Below are positions 51,001 to 63,372 of a stretch of 64,000 nt of DNA, one piece after another; the first letter of the stretch is position 1; every line of letters begins with the position of its first letter. Location of the stretch: positions 127,855-191,854 of the forward strand of contig NW_019775136.1 of assembly GCF_001039355.2 (NCBI RefSeq). The letters run 5' to 3'. A program made the position numbers and the translations under genes. This DNA is from Lingula anatina (taxonomy: Eukaryota > Brachiopoda > Lingulata > Lingulida > Lingulidae). The notes below the pieces were generated by a model. The model did not search any database. It was given only the letters and a program-made list of their open reading frames with translations, and was not told the origin of the DNA.

Positions 51001-54000
51001 TTGAGCTTATCCTGGTGTCTGTTTTCAGAGGTTCTTTTTCTGCCATTTGCCAAAATGATTCCTCAGTTTCTGTTTCTCATCAGAAATTGAATTAATTTCC
51101 TTGAACGACAGATCGTTTTTGTTTTTGGAATGAAGGAGAAAATTTATCTGAAGGACTTTTTTTACTCTATTTGTGCTCATAATCTTGGATATCTTCATCC
51201 ATTTTAATGGGATGACAGTAATCTCCTTTTCCTCTTTTTTTTCACTTAAAACAAAGGCACTATCACACAGTGCTCAGAGATGAAGACAGTGGTGTTCAGA
51301 TTGAATTCTACTCCTTTACAGCATCAACCAAATATTAAGATTCTATTTTCATTAACTTGTCTTTGTGTCACCCACATTTACAGCATAACCAGATATTAAG
51401 ACTGGGTTCCCATCCCTAGATCGATCTAACAGGATCGGTCCATCTCCATGGGGTTTCTCACTAAATTGCTTACAGCTTAAGTGGTTTAGATGTCTGGGAT
51501 GCCTACTAAAGCAGCTAAACGATAGTTAATTACCCCCCATCAGTTTCAGTAGGCGTGACAGACATCTAAGCCACTTAGGTTAATTGCAATTAAGCGAGAA
51601 CGCCCTTTGAGATAGTTTGATCCAAAGTTAGTATGATAGGGTCTGGGAATTGTCTCTAAGATTCGGTTAATTACAATAACCTATGTCTCATGTCACCCTC
51701 ATTTACTGTATTAACCAGATGTTAAGATTCTGTTTACAATAACTTAATATGGTCTTCATGTCACCCACATTTACAGCATAAACCAGATATTAAGTTTTTG
51801 TTTATAATAACCTAACATAATGTCTTTCTGTCACCCACATTTACAACTTAAACCAAATGTTAAGATTCTGTTAACAATAACCTATGTCTCATGTCACTCT
51901 TGTACAGTAACTGAATAAAACCTAATATATATATATATGTGTGTGTTCATGTCACCCGCAGCTACACCACCCTCAGAACGCGTCCAGTTTCTCCTTGGTT
52001 TAGAAGACACCCCAGAAAATGAAACCCACGACTTGTTCTGTGAGATGGACGAACTGTTCTCCACAGATATGGGATACGAATGGAAAGAGACGGGAAGGTA
52101 AAGTCACCTTTTTTGTTTGCATACCTCAGACACTTGGAGATGTGAGGCTGTACCAAATATTTCTACTAGTATACAACAAGTGCGGGAGTTTAATCAAGCA
52201 TGCTAGAGCAAAGATCAGATATGGGTTACGCAAGATATTCTGGTTGAGGAAAACTTCAAAGTTATGCAATTTTCTTATCAGGCTAAATTTTGATAACACA
52301 AGGGAGCTATGTACTAAAGTCTCAGAAGATTTAAAGTTGTATAATACTTGTACCTGAACAGCTGCTATTGATTTAATGTCAAACATTGTTGTTAAGATAG
52401 ATATTTGGTGTATGATATGTTCAGTTTAAAATCATCCTTTTCTATTATCTTGTCCTTAGTATGAAATGTTATTACACTTAGACAAAATAATTGGACAGAT
52501 TTTTGTCTTAGTATGATATGCTTTAACAGCCATTGTTGAACCAGTCATTCAAGGGATAACTTTGTTTAACTGTTCATTTTGGCAAAAAATGGGTTTTCCT
52601 GGGGTAAAGGACAATTTTCCCATACTTACCAATGGTGTATGAATCCATTTCCACATTCAAAATTGTCCCACAGGGCCTGTTTTTTTTTCTAAAAAGTTTT
52701 TTTTTTATCATTCTCTCAAGAGATTAAGTATTACAGAATATAGCCTTCTATGGAGGTCACATGATGTGATGGCAAGCACAAATTCCAGAATAAATGCATT
52801 AACTGCCATTTTGGTGGTAAAATATGAGGGAATTGTTTTTTTTTTAAATCATTTAGGTGGATTAAATTTGAAGAGGAGTTGGAAGAGGGTGGTGAAAGGT
52901 GGTCAAAACCCCACGTGGCAGCACTGTCCTTACACTCTTTGTTTGAAGCCAGAAGCTGCTTGATTAATGGAACTGTTTTACTGGATTGTACAGCAAACAA
53001 TCTGGTCTCACTAACAGGTAGGGTTTTGTTCGAAAAAGGGAAACAAGTAATACTTTTAATACAATTGATTCTTTGATTTTTATGTCATGGTTCATTATTG
53101 TCAGGAACTTATGAAAAAGGTTCACTCTTAGTTGAAGCTGTATTTACTGGCAGTCAGTTTACACTTTGATAATCATTTTAAGACAAATATTTGTTTTTTT
53201 TTTAGAAGACTTTGTTGTATCTTTCTACATTTTGAATAAAAAATACTTTATTCCTTTAGGAAATCTGATACATGTGACAAACCTTTAGACAAAGTGGTCA
53301 TCCCTTATCTTCTCATCAGTTTACATCATAAATAAGAATTTTTGTTAGGATTCAAATTATATTGTTACCAGGGATCCTGTTAGACATGATGGTTGCCAAT
53401 AGGAACCTGAGCCCAGAGCACAAGGACCAGGTGATGGAGGTCCTTCTTTGTAAACACCGTCACCTCCACGATAAACACCGTGGACAGAGGTCTGGACTGC
53501 CCATTGTCCGAACACTGGCGGATATCGGGAGAAAGCTGTCTTCTGCTAAAAACCTGCAGAATGCAGAAGATGGTAAGTATATTGATTGAGAACTTTTGTT
53601 TTTACTTACTGGGGACATGATTGTAATGTATGTCATGCAAAGTGGAAGGTCATGGTGGGATTGGTTTGATAATATATATTTTTTGGCTTGTTTAGGAAAA
53701 AATTATTTTTACTGCATGTCAGGGAAAGGTGTTAATTTAGTTATTTATTGGTGTATTTATTTATCTGTTCATTTTGTATCACTTAGTTTCACCTACAAAA
53801 GGAAAATTCCTGCTAAAATGATACTTTAATTTCTATATATGACCTCATATATGTTTGTGATCACATTATATGATAGTTTAAAGTATGAACTCCTTCTGTC
53901 ACAGTAAATGTTACAGTCTTATCTGTAGTATTTCTGCTCCTGTATGTTTTTTAAACTCTTGAGCTATTCATATTTTTACCTTGCATGTAGAATTTTTTCA

Positions 54001-56135
54001 TTCTTATCACAATTTTTTTTCAATATTTCACTTCAGAACATTATGAATTATTCCCTCTTCAAGGTAGTAAATCTCAGAGGTTCATGTTCTGAGATGTGAC
54101 AAATATTGCTTGCGTTGTGATTATTTTTAGCAACCACAGAGTTTGAGTTCGGAATGTTGTTAATTTGTTTTATTTTGTTAAACAGCCGAGTTTGTTGAAA
54201 TTCACAAGATGGTTCAAGGCGGTGTTCTAGGTAGTGACGGTATTTTGATTAATATCATTTTGTTGTTTTGTAGATATTTATATTTATATGTATGTGTATG
54301 GTAGAAACATGAATGGATGTAAAAATGTTCATTAGCTTGGTAGTTAGATCATAAATGAAAATTATCAAACACATGCTGAAAATCTTTCATACTGTTACCT
54401 TACAACCAACCTGGATGTAGGCCTTCATCAGACTGATGTGAGTTGTTGTTTTTCACTGACTGTTAGGTAGTAAAGCGGCCAGGACCCTCTCATAAATGTT
54501 AAGTAGATTCCCCCCCCCCCCTCCCCCCTTCATGGGTGGCTGGTGACAGCTGATGTTGATAGCTGTCTCTATCTTCCGTGGACAGTGGGATGTCAGATGA
54601 CTCGGATTTAAGGATCTTGGTTGAATTCTAGTCAATCCAGTGGCTGGTGCCTATTACATGTTCAGAAATGGTCAGTGAGTAACAACATCTCACATTAGTC
54701 TGATGAAGGCCTACGTCCAGGGTGGTCGTAAGCTAGTGGATTTTCGTTTTGTGTTTGATAATTTTCAGTTATGATGAATGGATGTATTTCCAAAAACCAT
54801 TGCCTTTGTTTGAAAATGCATGCTTCAAGTGAATAGATAGATCAAGAGAGAAAAAGACATGCAGACAGACAGACAGACAGACAGACAGACACACAGACAG
54901 ACACACATGGACAGACCTAGAGACTGCATAGGCCCTTTTCACATTGTAGGGTACCCTTTTTTGTTTTGCACCCTTTTGACTGGTCTTGGCACAAAATTAT
55001 CCTGCAGAGTTTTTTTTTTTTTTTTTACTCCTTTTCATACGTTGACTTCCAATAGGTGGGACTAATCAGAATTAATCCAGCTTTACTGCATGGATGATGG
55101 CCTTGTTGGATGTAAGTGGTGGGAAGGGGGGGGGTCACTCTAAGTGACTCTTTTATAATAGCCACGTCATTAATTTCTCAAAATGGTGCGAAACAAAAAA
55201 GTGTGCTGCACGATGTGAGAAGGGCCATTAAATGGGGGAGGGGGGCTGAGAGAAGATTTTGTGTATATGTGAAGTGTATTTGCACTGCATACATGTGCTT
55301 ATAACAGCATCTGTACACATGTGAACTTGTTTTAAAATGACCAAAATATGTAATGTGTGTGAATGCATGTGCCGAAGATGCCTTTAGGCTAATTTTTATG
55401 TGATAAATTGTTATAATTGGTCGTCAGAAGACCAAATGATTTTACCTGTTTGTTATGTTAGATATTTTCAGTTTCTGAGGTGTGGTGAGACATCTCTGTT
55501 ATATCTTATTATGCTTAGTTAAAACTTGCGAGCTGTATCTGTAAATATGAATCTGGTTGTAACAGAGCATCTGTGCTATTTAAATGTGACTGTGTAAATG
55601 TTCTGAATTAATTGTTATAGAATATTCTTGGACTTGGGGATATTATTAATTTATGCACAGTATCAAATATATTATCAAGTTGATTGCACAGGCTAAATAA
55701 CCTGTTTATATATCTATTCCTGTTCTTGCTATATCTTCTCTACAACTGGGATTTTTATATGTGGAAGTAAAGCCATGGTTTCATATTGTGATTTGAAAAA
55801 AAAAAAAAACTACTGACATAGAAAGAATGTCCAGTAGTTAACAAACATTGGAAGTCCTTGGAGGTATTGTAAGACAACTTCTCAGTAGCACTGTAATTTT
55901 ATTTAACAAGGCTCAGTCTTACTATTTTTATCTCTGTTAATATCTTATTCATTAACAAAGCCATAGTTTTGGATTGTCTTTTGATCAAAAGCAGGGACAG
56001 CAACATTTATCATATCATTGAATTCTTTGTCCTGTCTGATTGGTTGAAAGGTTCTTTATATGGAACAATTTCTTGCCTAATGTCACATCACATACTTTCA
56101 GTTATTAAAACAAAGCTCACAGAGAGTAACATGTG

Positions 56136-56169
<34 letters not shown>

Positions 56170-59100
56170 TTTGTTATTGAGGCTAGGTGAATCAAATTGA
56201 GGTATTCATGTTTTCAATCAAAAGTTAAAATGCATTCATGTTATGAATTTGGTACACAGTAATTATTTGGGGAAAGGTAATGGTGAGGGGGTCTATGATA
56301 TAATGCTGTACAAGTATTTGGCTATTGCCTCGGCACATGCAAAAAAAATTTTTTTTTTGATCTCCTGTAATGTAGTGTCCTTGTGTTACATTGCGTAACA
56401 AGGCATTAACTTTTTTCCCATCAGCTGTTAGTGCTGGCGATCTAGCAATACACATAACTTGCAGTAAACAGGTTGGCTAAAATTGATTCACAAATGCTTT
56501 TCAATAAAGAATATTCTCAGTATTTATTTAAAACAAAACATCATCTGATAATAATTACTTGATCGCTAATGTACACTGCAAAGTGATTTGTGAATGTGAC
56601 TTATTTCTTACCGATGTGATAGTTGTGACAAAGAGATGGTAGCGTGGGATATTTGCTGTGGGTCTTCTTTGACCTATAAACAGTTTAGTAAAGCGTGAGT
56701 CTACCCTTTTACTTTCAAACATTTTTGCACGTAACTTGATATACTAAGGGATATTGCCAAGGATTCAAGATATCCTGTTTTTTTCAACCACCAACTATTG
56801 GTGCTACGATTTTGCACATGCTAAAATTTACAAGCATGGGATTTTTATTAGTTCAGCGAGTCGAAGAAAAGTGTGCTCTTAAGAGTTGTACTGCTGGTAG
56901 TATTACAATTATTACTTTTTAAAGTAAGTATTTGCTTCTTATCTGATGACTGCTTCAAGACTTCAAGTAATTCATAACACACTCAGTTTGTCTGCATTTG
57001 CATATTAGTTATTTCTTCCCCTACAAAATCAAAAACACCTGCGGGTGAGACATCTAAGTCGCTTAAGCTGAAAGCAATTTAGCGAGAAACCCCTCGGAGA
57101 TGAATCGCTCCTGTTAGATCAATCTAGTTAAGGAAACCTAGTTTAAAATTGTTCTAGGAAAATGAAAAATAAATCAGTTTTATCCTAATACAAGTTGCCT
57201 TAGCAACTTAACTCCTGAGTACCTATCATTTAAAAAAAAAATCTTCATATGGATGCAATAGTATCAGCCATGCATGTGAAGAATTAAGAAAAATGTGGCA
57301 GACAAATATTTTAAGGACATTCCCTTAATTACCATTCCAAATCTCCCCAGTAACTGACTGCATAACTGTTAATGTCAGGCTGCATGGACAGTTTCACAAT
57401 TGTTTTTATATGTTGTATATTATATTATATTTTGACCAACCACTTGAGATTTCAAGCATCCTTTTTTATTAAGACCATGTTCAATTTATTGAGTTTTGTA
57501 TGTGACAGTCAAAAGCAATGTTAGTGATGATTCTATATTAGCCCTGCTGGACTTGGCTTCTAGCTAAAAGTTTTGAGTAACTTTTCTGGTATATTTGGAT
57601 ATTAGTTGTGGCACTATTTTATGCTAGAGGATTCTAAGATGCACCATCTTAGCTGGCTTGTCTGCATATGTTCAGGTTGGATGTTAGGGAATATTAAACC
57701 ATTTGAACTCATCAGTTCTGATTTTGTTTAACAGTGGTTATGGCCATTCTTCCCCCTTTTTAACTAGTTATGTTGCAATATCTGTTAATGCTGTTGTTCA
57801 TCATAGATTTGTATTTATTTGCATGAATATTGTTACATTTACTGTTCATTTTCTGTTGAGCTTTTTCTGTTTTGAACAGAGCTGACGGCATTGATAACCA
57901 TTCACTTAAGGATCGGAGCAGGATTTAATTCACCATAATAGAAATTAAAAAAGTGCTGATTTGTGGAAATGTGGGTCTGAAATGTGTGTATTTTAATCAA
58001 GAGTCATAAAATATTGATGAATTGGAAATCCTGCTCCTCCTTTGCACTGCCTTTTTTCCCCTGTTATGGGTTCATTATATATTTATGAAATCTTTATGCA
58101 TTAAATCTTGTTATTTCTCAAAATATAGCTTCAAATCTATTTACATCTTTTTGAATATAGAACTTAAAAAATGTAATTAAGGAAGATGTTTATAAAGGAA
58201 ATTAAGAAGTACTGCTGATTTGAAAGAGTGTTTTTGAAAAATTGAATTTTTCATAGTTAGAATTTTTGCAAAACATAGCTGTTTAATGTGAAGCTCTTAT
58301 TTTTTAAGCTGTATCAGCCTTTCTACCCCAATCCAAATCTTGCGTGTCATCAAGTTGATTGCCTTTCTATACAAAATTTCATAATCTATTTTCTTAGCTC
58401 ATATCCAAAACTGCAGCCTCGAAGTAAAAACGAAAGATTAATCCCTGTTTTTTTTCAATGTTTTTTTTTGTGTAAACTTGTAATCAATGTTTCTGATACA
58501 CAGTTCAGTTTTAATTTTTTCTTTCACTTTTCCAGATCCATCCATGACTGGTAATAAAAGTTTACCCAACTTTGATCGCTACATGAATTCTGAGAATGGC
58601 AGTGACAGCAACCAAGCTTCTGACTCTCATTCCAAGGTATGTATGACTCACTTGGTTATGAGTTATTTAGTTAATTATTGAATTACCAGTAGATTCCTTC
58701 TTTAGATATATAATATTTTTATTGTTTGTTTGGAAAATCACACCGTAAAAAATTATAGTGTCAAGAAGATATGAAATAACTTAAAAAAATACCATCCATA
58801 AAATTTTCTTTGGGATGATCGCATAAATTGGCTAGATATTTCGTATCCTTTGTCTTATTGATAAACATTTTAAAATGAAAGAAATGTCATATGAATGATA
58901 TCTGAGAAAGCTGTAACAATTATAAGGGGATTGATAAAGCCGATTAATGACTAGGATCCAAAAGTACTAATTATACTGCAACAAATCTCTGTCTATGTGA
59001 TGCCACAGTTCTCCAGGAACATATATTTATGTCTGTCTGCTTGCCTCATTACAAACTTGTGATCACAGAGTGACGATGAATATGAGGATGAGGATGAATA

Positions 59101-59865
59101 TGATATAGGGCAATCAACAGTTATTTTAGAGCCGGAAATGCTAAGATTGCAGAAGAAATACAGGAAACGCGTATGTTGTTTCAAGGCAATTATTTTTGAA
59201 GTGGTTTGATAGCTATTGGCTGTATGTACAGTAAAGAACACTTGATGAGAAGAGGCTCTCATGGGCTTGCTAGGTGATGTGTGTATGCAATAAGTGCTGA
59301 GACATGCAATTGCATCAGTGCACAAGTGTATCAAGGCATTGAAAATATTATTTGTTGCTGCTGCTGCTGCTCCTTCCTCTCCCCCCAAAAAGGATTGAGA
59401 AAAGGAAAGTAAAAAGTATTATTTGTTGCTGCTGCTGCTCCTTCCTCTCTCCCCCCCCCCCCGAAAAAAAAAAGGATTGAGAAAAGATAACAAAAAGAAA
59501 GTAAAAAGAAAAGACTAAGCAATGAAAACAATGGGTAAGGGGAAAATACATTTGCTATGAGCCACTGGCAAGTGCTATGAATTTGAAAGGCGCTTTGTTC
59601 TGGTTCTTGATTAAAATGTGTTGAGTTTTTAAGGATAAAGTTGAATATTCTCTCGGCATTCCCTGTACATTTTCAGTCCATTAACATATAAATGATATTA
59701 CTAAAAGTTATGGAGACCCACTTAATTTATTCATCACTCATTCATGATAATTACAATTATTCTAAAAGAAAGAGATGCACAAACTTTTCTTTCTTTATTT
59801 TGCTATTTTTGTCTGCTGGATGATATTTTACAAAAGAAATGCATCATTTATTGAATAGAATCACC

Positions 59866-59949
<84 letters not shown>

Positions 59950-62900
59950 TTACAGTTCTCTAGAGTTCCATTCATGAAGAAGATCCCCCATGGAGCAGAA
60001 ACGGCCAACATCTTGGTTGGAGAGGTGGATTTCCTGCCTTACTCCATATCGGCATTCATACGTCTTCATGATGCCATAATGTTAGCCGACTTTACTGAGG
60101 TTCCCGTACCATCGAGGTTCATATTTGTCCTACTCGGCCCCAGTGGGACCTCCGCCAAAAACAAGCAGATTGGGAGATCCATGGCCACTCTTATGTCTGA
60201 TGAGGTGAGTTGTCCATGTACGTGTACTTTAGGGGTCATTACCAGTAAAAGTATTGTTCTGTATAGATCGATCCTACTCCATGACAATTAATATTCCTGC
60301 TTCTGATATTGAGTAGAATACAGAAATGCTGGTGATTTTATGAGTACATTGGAAACAAGAGGAGGGGTTTTAATCTGATTGCATTCAGTGAGAGTCCCCG
60401 CGGGGTTGGATCTACTTATAATGATATTTTCATTGTTAATTAATGGGGCCTTCGAACTTGGTTTGACTGAATACATAAAGGCATTTTGCTGCAGTGATTT
60501 TTTTTCAAATATTTTGAAAAAAATTTATGTATTTCAGGTGTTCCATGATGTAGCATACAGAGCTAAGACTAGGCAAGACTTGCTTGCTGCTATAGATGAG
60601 TTTTTGGACCAGGTGACTGTGCTGCCACCTGGCGAGTGGGATCCCTCCATACGTATTGAGCCACCTGGCAAAGTCCCATCACAGGTACTATATACAAAAC
60701 TCAAAAGTTCGTTAGAAAATCCCATGATTATTGTGAAGTCATCAAAAAGAAATTAAAAAAAATTTGTCAGATATTTTGTGTTAAAGGTACATACGAACCG
60801 AGCATCGATGGAGCGTGGATTCCCAGTAACACATGTAAACCACTTCTACTAGATTCTTATATGACTCAAATAAATTTGACATGCCAAGGGATAAACTGAA
60901 CAGATCACTCAATCAGCCATAAAAGACCTTTAGACTGCTCCTTTCTTTAAATTTATGGTTGTAAATTTAACCTACTTCCGTGACCTACTTCCCTGCCCTA
61001 TTGACATACAGCTTAGAATGCTAGCAGAAAAATCTGTTCAAACATCACTTTCGGGTAAAATTAAACAATGCCTTTTGGTAATTCTCTTAGTTATACTACT
61101 TGAAACTATATGCTGGCATTTGGTTGGTTTTTGTGACAAAAAATTGACTTCGTATGTATCTTTAAGTTATGAATCCCAACTATCAGGACAATCTTCAATG
61201 AACCAAAACTTTGGACAAGGGCAGGAAAGAAATATTTGAGTGAGATATCTTTTTGGTTAAAAGGAAATTGCTCTTTTTAACATGATAGGGAGCCATGAAA
61301 CTTGTTCAAATAAAAAGGTCATGGAAATTGCCAGTATATTTACTTGAAATTTGTCGCGGGTTATCAGAAATATAAATACCAAATGGAGGTATTGTTATCC
61401 CTATATTAACAATAAGCTTGTGTTTATAATATAAGTTTTCATTTTTACATAAATAAAGATTTTAGAAAAGGTACTTGTTAGCTTGGCTTTAAGTAAGCAG
61501 TTCATTCTACATGCGCAGCTTTTTTAAAAATTAGTTACATATTTTGTGAGTCTGGACTCTGAAGCAGACATGCCTAGTGTAGTAGGAGCTTGCTCTGTAT
61601 GTGCTTCAATATTATATTTGCCCCATTTTGCTTTGCTAAGGAAAGCAGAAAGACCACAGAAGTAGCTAACTGCCTCACCAATGGGAACCTCCCCCAGGAA
61701 GAGGAACACGGAGATCCAACTCTTGTCAGGACTGGAAGGTATTGTTCAGTCCAGAGGGTGGGGGCCCCTAGTGAATTAGGCTGCGTTCACAACCAAGTTG
61801 ATCCGAGGACTAACTGATCTGAGGATCAGATATGATGTTCACTTGAAAGCATGCTGCATAATCCCCTAATGGATTGCCTGCCTCCCACATTTGCCATCGC
61901 TGCAGGGGCAGAACAATTGAAATTTTAAAAATCATTAGGGAATCGCGCAGCATGCTTCCAAGTGGGTCAAGCCTTATTTGATCCTAGGACCAGTTTGTCT
62001 GTGGATTAATTTGTTTGTGAACTCAGCCCTAAGGTGAAGATTTTACATGGCAAAGAAATGGGATGGTAACTACAAATTAGCTGGTGGTTTTTATCAATCC
62101 CCCTAAATGTTTGATGGTGCTTTTTATTATAAGTGCTTATAACAACACTGCGTTGATGGATAGAAATAAAGGTGGAAGGAGTTGGGTATCAAGAAAGAGG
62201 TAGAGGTCTACCTGAATCATAATGGATGCCTTTTTAATCTTAATTTAAAGAGCACCGGAAGATGGGGAAAGCCTTAATAATAAGAGGTTCATGGGTGGAC
62301 TGACAGTGTATGTAGACTTTTAGAAATCCAGTGATCAGTGCTTATTGTGTTAGAAAGAAGATCAAACAGCCATGGTGCTGGAATAGGGAGGGACATTCAT
62401 TGTCTGTTTTCCTCATTAAGACCAAAAGATTCTGATATTTTTTTCCTAGCAGTAGAGAAGTGCTTATAGTGTAAGGCTGCAAAGTATCCCCTTATCATTT
62501 GATATTTGCGTATTCCTTTATGGAACCTTCTTGTTGAATTGGCTTTATGCTTTTTTATTACTCCCTTTTTTTTTACAGTGCTTAGTTTTTTTTTAGTTAC
62601 ATTTATTTGTCTCTCTGGTTGTATAGATGGTAGTTTAACTTGCCATAAAGTTTTTTGTCCTAGCTTTTCAATGTCCTCTTACTTTTTCTTTTTTTGGGGT
62701 TGTTTTTATGAAAAATCTCTTACGCAAGTAGCATAGTCTTTCAGGTGCTACTTCTGGAACTGAAAGTATATATGTGTATATAAATATATACTGTGATGTT
62801 GAAAACAAAGTGTCTTGACAATGACACTTAAAAGTCCATTTTTGTTTCTTAGTCTATTTCTATTCCACGATTCAGGATTTTACTTATTCATGATCTATTT

Positions 62901-63319
62901 ATGTCATGTGTTATTGGTTTTCAGATTCTTTGGAGGTTTACGAGAAGACATCAAGCGTAAGATCCCTTGGATCTGGAGCGACATAAAGGACGCATTGCAC
63001 ATACAGTGTGTTGCCTCCTTTATATTCCTGTACTTTGCCTGCCTAACTCCTATTGTGACATTTGGAGGCTTGCTCGGGGATGCAACTCACAACTACATGG
63101 TAAGATGCTGGTGTAATATAGCTATGATTTTTTTCTGGGATCATGTCTTTTTGTCCCAATATTTTCATCAAAAATGTTATGAAGCTATGGAATTTTCTTT
63201 AAAAGGTCAGATGGGATTGTGTTAGAAAAGGTGTTTTTGTGTGGAACAGAATTGAAATATCAAGAAGTAAAATATCTTAAATATGTAAGGGGTTTAAAAT
63301 TTGTGAATAGTTAAAATAC

Positions 63320-63372
<53 letters not shown>

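Noticed and set aside
59839-60291. 150-codon open reading across the AT repeat
   Set aside because: The N-terminal part is a translated (AT)38 repeat (alternating Ile/Tyr). Only 59956-60204 is coding, as an SLC4 exon joined by splicing.
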